The position numbers and the translations under genes were made by a program. This document shows positions 61,001-64,000 of a stretch of 64,000 nt of DNA, one piece after another. The notes under the pieces are model-generated. The model was not told the origin of the DNA, ran no database searches, and saw only the letters and a list, made by a program, of their open reading frames with translations. Source of the DNA: JABWBR01 sp036741235 (lineage in GTDB: Bacteria; Bacteroidota; Bacteroidia; Chitinophagales; Saprospiraceae). The stretch's first letter is position 1, and each line of letters starts with the position of its first letter. The stretch covers positions 1-64,000 of the forward strand of contig DAINSQ010000006.1 in NCBI GenBank assembly GCA_036741235.1. The letters run 5' to 3'.

Positions 61001-61093
61001 ATGTTGCTGATTATCAAGCGAAGGACTATTTTGAGAAAACAGAAAAAACCAGGACGGGCTCAATACTAGAATAAAACTTACAATATAGCGCAT
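58001..61093 (-). CDS. Exported TPR-CHAT protease
   Basis: A 1030-residue protein. N-terminal signal peptide-like segment (about 1-21) then about ten tetratricopeptide repeats of roughly 42 residues (about 40-470; YYNNLGNVYRIKGDYDKAIS-like units such as LGNVYRIKGDYDKAI), a helical middle, and a C-terminal CHAT domain (about 690-1030), a caspase-like fold, with His886 in LHLSTHA and Cys933 in LSACETG forming the catalytic dyad. The gene is convergent with the sigma/TPR pair, 6 bp apart. The 5' 1.85 kb is AT-rich and the CHAT part GC-rich. TPR-CHAT proteins act as proteases in several defence and cell-death systems; an exported one may have another role. Confidence 0.92.
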   Translation of the reverse strand: MRYIVSFILVLSPSWFFLFSQNSPSLDNQQHVRTDSVMINNLIDEVKQLSSKANYKDAIIKAKESLSLSASYYGNGHLTTIGIYFMIGSILDEMASYEESLVYYYKALEGYESIYGSINEKVADCYNNIGLVNNAMGEYSKSIDNIKKGLDLRVMIFGRDHARVADSYTTLGIPYKSLGDYDTALFCYNEALKIRQKSQKDERLSIGILQNNLGNVYRIKGDYDKAISSYQQSAEKLSAVLGDFHPNVAFPYNNIGIVYDIKGAYHKAMEYHRKALSIRLKALGENHPSVAASYHNLGAAASTLGEINIALEYYKKSAAILYGKFGDKNVTIANTYENLSQIYQLLGLRDSALLYLDRALSIRLGTFGENHPDIANAYYNYGGFYLKEDSLSTSAIYLDKALGLYKSIFGEKHPAVSKCYIKQSELEIKRGNFLKAEELLKETERSLNYVYLGDYRQVTDIFLLLEYLGLKRNVIKRSRFFHKDLIDNYNMHFQIVDYLSTGNLYNSNVDKLLQVYHQAIADYMNINEDQVRSMSFHLSELNKSRILYKSIRETEALHFSGIPQELLQEEYNYRMDIAFYDKKRQEKLSSGLNETDTVVLAISNVLFNLTNRYDSLKQRMELSYPDYYRAKYDLSTLTVEQVQRNLLQPGQSLVEYVVGDSSLFIFLIQPDYYEVQEVKIDSGFQQLIQKMTREGIYGYYGAPKAKRSPRLKARANRNYAEAAAELYNLLIAPVKDKLTTQVIIIPDGALGYVPFEALLSEKPAAEADFSNYPFFVKTHQLSYSYSATLLNTMRNKQHRQEPGGKLLALAPFFGGDADTLVVRLDSLDYSADLALKDSLSLLPASGLEVKTIAKLLKGDSYYGDAASIGKFQELAPQYRILHLSTHAKADDRVGDYAYLAFGLPDTQGEFAKLYARDLYNLSINADMVVLSACETGTGKLQRGEGIVSLARAFAYAGAKSIMTTLWKVEEQATKDLAIAFYKYLKKRKTKDEALRLAKMEYLKKNKNNGELLHPFFWAGMIGIGDMGAVR

Positions 61094-61121
61094 GGCAAAT
61101 ATTTAATCAAATGAATATATA

Positions 61122-61152
61122 CAAAGATAGCTAAATCGCAATATTCGCCAAA
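61122..61152 (-). promoter_or_regulatory. Bacteroidota promoter of the TPR-CHAT gene
   Basis: On the minus strand TTTG (61149-61152), 19 nt, then TATCTTTG (61122-61129), a full match to TTTG-N19-TAnnTTTG. Transcription would start near 61115, about 22 nt before the ATG. It is the best promoter in the window and shows the gene does not need a special sigma factor for its basal expression. Nothing else was seen in 61153-61343. Confidence 0.75.
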
Positions 61153-61343
61153 AAAGACCGTACAACAATAAAAATTCACCAAATTGGAATCCACACATAT
61201 CACTATAACGTGCTGATTCAAAACACATCTCAAATAAAATAACAAGCCCCCCGTAAATACAGATCGTGATGCCTCTTATTTTCTCGTTGCTCCTAGATTT
61301 CCCTCTCCAGCGAGGTGACCGGAATTCAAAAAAATATATCAGA

Positions 61344-61370
61344 CGCCGGACGGCTTCAATCCGTCCGGCG
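61344..61370 (-). terminator. Rho-independent terminator of the small lipoprotein gene
   Basis: Perfect 10-bp stem CGCCGGACGG/CCGTCCGGCG with 7-nt loop, followed on the minus strand by TCTGATATATTTTTTTG. It lies 11 bp after the stop codon. Confidence 0.8.
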
Positions 61371-61381
61371 CCTGCGTGTAA

Positions 61382-61792
61382 TCAGGGATGACAGTGAAAA
61401 TTCACTTTTTTATTTACGGTAATATCGCCCTCGTGGCTGAGGATTGCAACAACCTCCAGCTCCATATCAGAATGGCTGGAGACGTTATTTACCCATTGCT
61501 CGCTAATTGTCAGGTTTTTACCATGCGCGTGCTCATCAGCGCTGAAAACAACCGAATTATCCGATTTTTTCCGGATGTAGACTTCATAACCGTGCAATTC
61601 GCCTTCGGTGGCGATCGTGGCGTTTATTTGAACCGCTGCACCATTGTCAAACGTCGCTCCCTCAGCAGGCGATGAAATGCTTATATCTGCAGTGGTTACT
61701 ACCGGGTCGTCGTCGTTTTTACAAGCGCCGATAAACACTACGGCGAACAAGATGGCTGCAGCCGATGCAGCTATTTTAATAAAAGCGTTCAT
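61382..61792 (-). CDS. Small Ig-like lipoprotein, histidine-rich (DUF4625-like)
   Basis: A 136-residue lipoprotein: signal with lipobox FIGAC (Cys24), then a single Ig-like domain (ISISSPAEGATFDNGAAVQI, LHGYEVYIRKKSDNSVVF) with several histidines (DEHAHGK, SSHSDME, LSHEG, NFHCHP). The pattern recalls DUF4625 proteins of Bacteroidota. Clustered histidines suggest metal binding, which is inference. The start at 61792 opens the signal; an upstream in-frame ATG is less likely. Downstream of the Cys-rich membrane protein on the same strand. Confidence 0.75.
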   Translation of the reverse strand: MNAFIKIAASAAAILFAVVFIGACKNDDDPVVTTADISISSPAEGATFDNGAAVQINATIATEGELHGYEVYIRKKSDNSVVFSADEHAHGKNLTISEQWVNNVSSHSDMELEVVAILSHEGDITVNKKVNFHCHP

Positions 61793-61899
61793 GTATGCTA
61801 TTTTTTTTGAAAAATAAATAATCAAGATGTAGCACGATAGCGCTTTAGCCTCAGGCCGTGAATCTACACCCTGGTATCAATATGGAATTGATAAAAATG

Positions 61900-62301
61900 T
61901 TATGCGCGGCGATCGCTTTCAGGTGGGCGAAAAACGGCGTCGAAAAAAATGCGGCTGTACCCCTCCTCTGCATAATATGCGCCCCTGGCAGCGCGAAAAG
62001 CTGCTGTAAAACACACCGCAGGCAGGGACCTGGAGACAGGAATATAATAGTCGATTTTTAGTAATTTCAATGCCCGAGCAGGCAGCGTTTCATCACTTTC
62101 TGTTTGTTTGTCAATTTGTTGCAATCGCTTTTTCAACTGACATTTACCATGACAATTCAACGCCGGCCTTTTTCGGTTTTCGCACAACGACTGGGAAATG
62201 ACTCGTTGATTGTACTTCCAATGCGCCAACACCCCTATTTTGAACAAAACGGGGTTGATTAAAACCATTAGAAACGCGATGGAAAGTACCTGCCTTTTCA
62301 T
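61900..62301 (-). CDS. Small membrane-anchored cysteine-motif protein
   Basis: A 133-residue protein with one N-terminal hydrophobic helix (about 5-26) and a Cys motif at Cys40, Cys50 and Cys54 (LCENRKRPALNCHGKCQLKK). Proteins with this CEN...C-x-G-KC pattern are common near metal or TonB genes in Bacteroidota but have no known function that I can name. The C-terminal 50 residues look unconserved. Probably transcribed with the histidine-rich lipoprotein. Confidence 0.7.
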   Translation of the reverse strand: MKRQVLSIAFLMVLINPVLFKIGVLAHWKYNQRVISQSLCENRKRPALNCHGKCQLKKRLQQIDKQTESDETLPARALKLLKIDYYIPVSRSLPAVCFTAAFRAARGAYYAEEGYSRIFFDAVFRPPESDRRA

Positions 62302-62396
62302 GGCAATAAAGTTAAGCCTTATTTCCGCGTGCCGGCCGACTAATTCAACAATTGTCGTTGACTTTTCTCAATTTGCTTTTTCACGCTATGCCGCGG

Positions 62397-63434
62397 CTAT
62401 AACTCCCTCAACCGCTCCGCCGCCCACTCCGGCGTGATGTCGCGCTGGGGGTTGGCAAGCATTTCATAGCCCACCATAAACTTTTTTACTGTAGCGCTGC
62501 GCAACAACGGCGGGTAGAAATGCATGTGCCAGTGCCACTCCGGGTGCGGGCCGTCGTTGACGGGCGACTGGTGCATGCCGGCGGAATAAGGGAACGATAC
62601 CCCAAATAATCGGTCGTATTTGGCGGTGAGCTCGCGCAATATCCAGGCCAAAGCGCATTGCTCTTCCTCGCTGAATTCCTGCAATGTGGCTACATGCCGG
62701 CGACTGATGATCATGGTTTCATAGGGCCATACCGCCCAAAAAGGAACCAGCGCGGTGAAATGATCGTTTTCACAGACCAGCCTGACTTGCGCTTTGCGCT
62801 CCAGAGCCAGATAATCACCCAGCAAACTCCGGCTGTGTGCGCTAAAATAGTCCAACTGCCGGGCCGTCTCCTTGACAATCTCCTGCGGCAGCGCATGTTG
62901 CGCCCAGATTTGTCCGTGCGGATGCGGGTTGCTGCAACCCATGATCTCTCCTTTGTTTTCAAAAATCTGGATATAGCGGATATCAGGGTTGGCGGCCAGG
63001 TTGTTAAACTCCTCTACCCACAGGTCGATCACCGCGATGAGGGCCTCCAGGCTGAGTTTCGACAGCGTGAGGTCGTGGCGCGGCGAAAAGCTGATGACCC
63101 GGCAAATGCCTTTTTCACTTTCTGCTTGTAATAAGCCGCCCAACTCGTATTTGCCGGCAGGGGTATCGGGCAGCAAAGCGGAAAAGTCGTTGGTAAACGC
63201 GTAGGCCCCGGAATAGGGCGGATTGAAGCTGCCGTCGGCGCGTTTGTTGCCGGGGCATAAATAACAACCCGGGTCGTAGGCCGGGCGGTTGTCGGGCGGC
63301 AGGTTTTCTACTTTGCCCTGCCAGGGCCTTTTGGTGCGGTGCGGAGATACCAGTATCCACTCGCCGGTGAGCAGGTTGAGCCGCCGGTGCGGGTGTTCTT
63401 TGATGTCGAAAACAGTTGACGCTGTTTTTTCCAT
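62397..63434 (-). CDS. galT: Galactose-1-phosphate uridylyltransferase
   Basis: A 345-residue GalT of the Leloir pathway, exchanging UDP between UDP-glucose and galactose-1-phosphate. Zinc-site cysteines in CYLCPGN (Cys57, Cys60), CSNPHPHGQIWA with the HPHGQ motif at 171-175 (His173 is the UMP acceptor), and the later HQSPVNDGPHPEWHWHMHFYPP are all intact. Length is typical. No galK or galE is in the window. A short AACCACAGAG word like that of the 49722 hairpin lies upstream at about 63487-63496. Confidence 0.97.
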   Translation of the reverse strand: MEKTASTVFDIKEHPHRRLNLLTGEWILVSPHRTKRPWQGKVENLPPDNRPAYDPGCYLCPGNKRADGSFNPPYSGAYAFTNDFSALLPDTPAGKYELGGLLQAESEKGICRVISFSPRHDLTLSKLSLEALIAVIDLWVEEFNNLAANPDIRYIQIFENKGEIMGCSNPHPHGQIWAQHALPQEIVKETARQLDYFSAHSRSLLGDYLALERKAQVRLVCENDHFTALVPFWAVWPYETMIISRRHVATLQEFSEEEQCALAWILRELTAKYDRLFGVSFPYSAGMHQSPVNDGPHPEWHWHMHFYPPLLRSATVKKFMVGYEMLANPQRDITPEWAAERLREL

Positions 63435-63591
63435 TTTGTAGCTAGATGTTTTTTACCGCTGAGGTAAAATTAATATGCGTATTTTTAACCACAGAGTTTA
63501 TGTGTTTTTGGCGATGAAAAAAGTAAAGAAATACCGGCGTGTCGATAATCTATACAACAGAAACGCCAACTTACTGATAACAAATAAACTA

Positions 63592-64000
63592 TCACTCAAC
63601 AACAAGCGTCGCCGACGTAATTTCAATCCAGGAATCCGCTTCTCCGGTGGTCGCCGTGCCTTTGGCCGGGCGGACCGACAACTGCAGTCGCTCCAGCTTG
63701 TCGGCCCTGAAAAACTCACCGGCCAGGCCGCGGCCGGCAGCGAGTATAAACCAGTAATTCCATCGCCCGGGATAACCCAGCGGCAGCAACGCCGAGGGCC
63801 CGGTATGCAGTTTTTCCAGCGGTATTTCCAGTACGCTCCAGTCGGGTTGCACCTTGAGCGCTATCGTCCAACCTGTGCCGTCGCTTTCTACCAGCGTGAT
63901 GTAGACCTCCTGCCCGCGGCATACGCCCCGGGCCTCAACCAGCAGCTTGCGGGCATTTTCCAGGTGTTTCTTGCGAGGCGTAACCTTGTGCAAAACGGGT
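63592..64000 (-). CDS. C-terminal part of a protein cut by the window edge
   Basis: At least 136 residues, open to the edge of the window, so the 5' end is missing. The visible part is a beta-rich segment (GQEVYITLVESDGTGWTIAL, WNYWFILAAGRGLAGEFFR, SWIEITSATLVVE) that resembles the C-terminal accessory domain of a carbohydrate-active enzyme, with a stop codon preceded by LVVE. No catalytic motif is visible. Any TTG/GTG start inside the window is unlikely to be real. The 157 bp between it and galT (63435-63591) show no other feature. Confidence 0.55.
   Translation of the reverse strand, partial: PVLHKVTPRKKHLENARKLLVEARGVCRGQEVYITLVESDGTGWTIALKVQPDWSVLEIPLEKLHTGPSALLPLGYPGRWNYWFILAAGRGLAGEFFRADKLERLQLSVRPAKGTATTGEADSWIEITSATLVVE

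Noticed and set aside
58001..61093. Type III-E CRISPR (Craspase) TPR-CHAT component
   Set aside because: No gRAMP/Cas7-11 gene or CRISPR array is in the window, and this protein has a signal peptide.

Overview
The window looks like a draft-assembly piece (runs of N at 26727-26736 and 48063-48162) from a Bacteroidota bacterium, most probably a Saprospiria/Saprospiraceae-type organism. The evidence is type IX secretion (T9SS) sorting domains of types A and B, a PorP/SprF protein, a SusC/SusD pair, LytS/LytTR signalling, a DUF6089 barrel, HscA, a NamZ-type DUF1343 lipoprotein, and several promoters of the Bacteroidota form TTTG-N19-TAnnTTTG. The assignment below phylum level is inference.

Layout. 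0-2.7 kb is a minus-strand housekeeping run (PTPS/QueD-like, folE, fabD, yqgE). 2.9-5.7 kb holds a LytS-type kinase, a LytTR regulator and a fructosamine-kinase-like protein. 5.7-12.8 kb carries envelope genes: methyltransferase, Kdo transferase, outer-membrane barrels, a subtilase and heptose kinase. 12.9-26.7 kb mixes a T9SS cargo protein, NamZ, a DEDDh/GIY-YIG nuclease, CutA, SUI1, HscA, a queuosine-precursor transporter, CtlX, a serine hydrolase/D-aminoacylase fusion and a truncated glycerophosphodiesterase. 26.9-44.2 kb is surface biology: an Oar-like TonB receptor, a cupredoxin T9SS protein, a patatin, then PorP/SprF followed by two very large type-B T9SS cargo proteins with cohesin-like, PKD and SprB repeats. 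44.3-47 kb has DUF3667 and a sodium:solute symporter. 47.2-48.1 kb is a tRNA-Val / four-helix-bundle gene / tRNA-Pro unit. 48.2-56.2 kb is a polysaccharide utilization locus (PKD lipoprotein, SusC, SusD, GH30). 56.5-61.1 kb pairs a sigma factor and membrane TPR protein with a convergent exported TPR-CHAT protease. The end holds two small envelope proteins, galT and an unfinished ORF.

Two things stand out. First, the intergenic spaces are studded with hairpins built from short tandem words of mostly 7-9 nt, a different word at each locus, several repeated in both orientations. One such inverted repeat encloses the four-helix-bundle (23S-IVS type) gene inside what looks like a tRNA transcription unit. 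Second, a sigma/TPR/CHAT module whose CHAT gene changes sharply in base composition part-way along. No CRISPR array, rRNA, prophage or IS transposase was seen.
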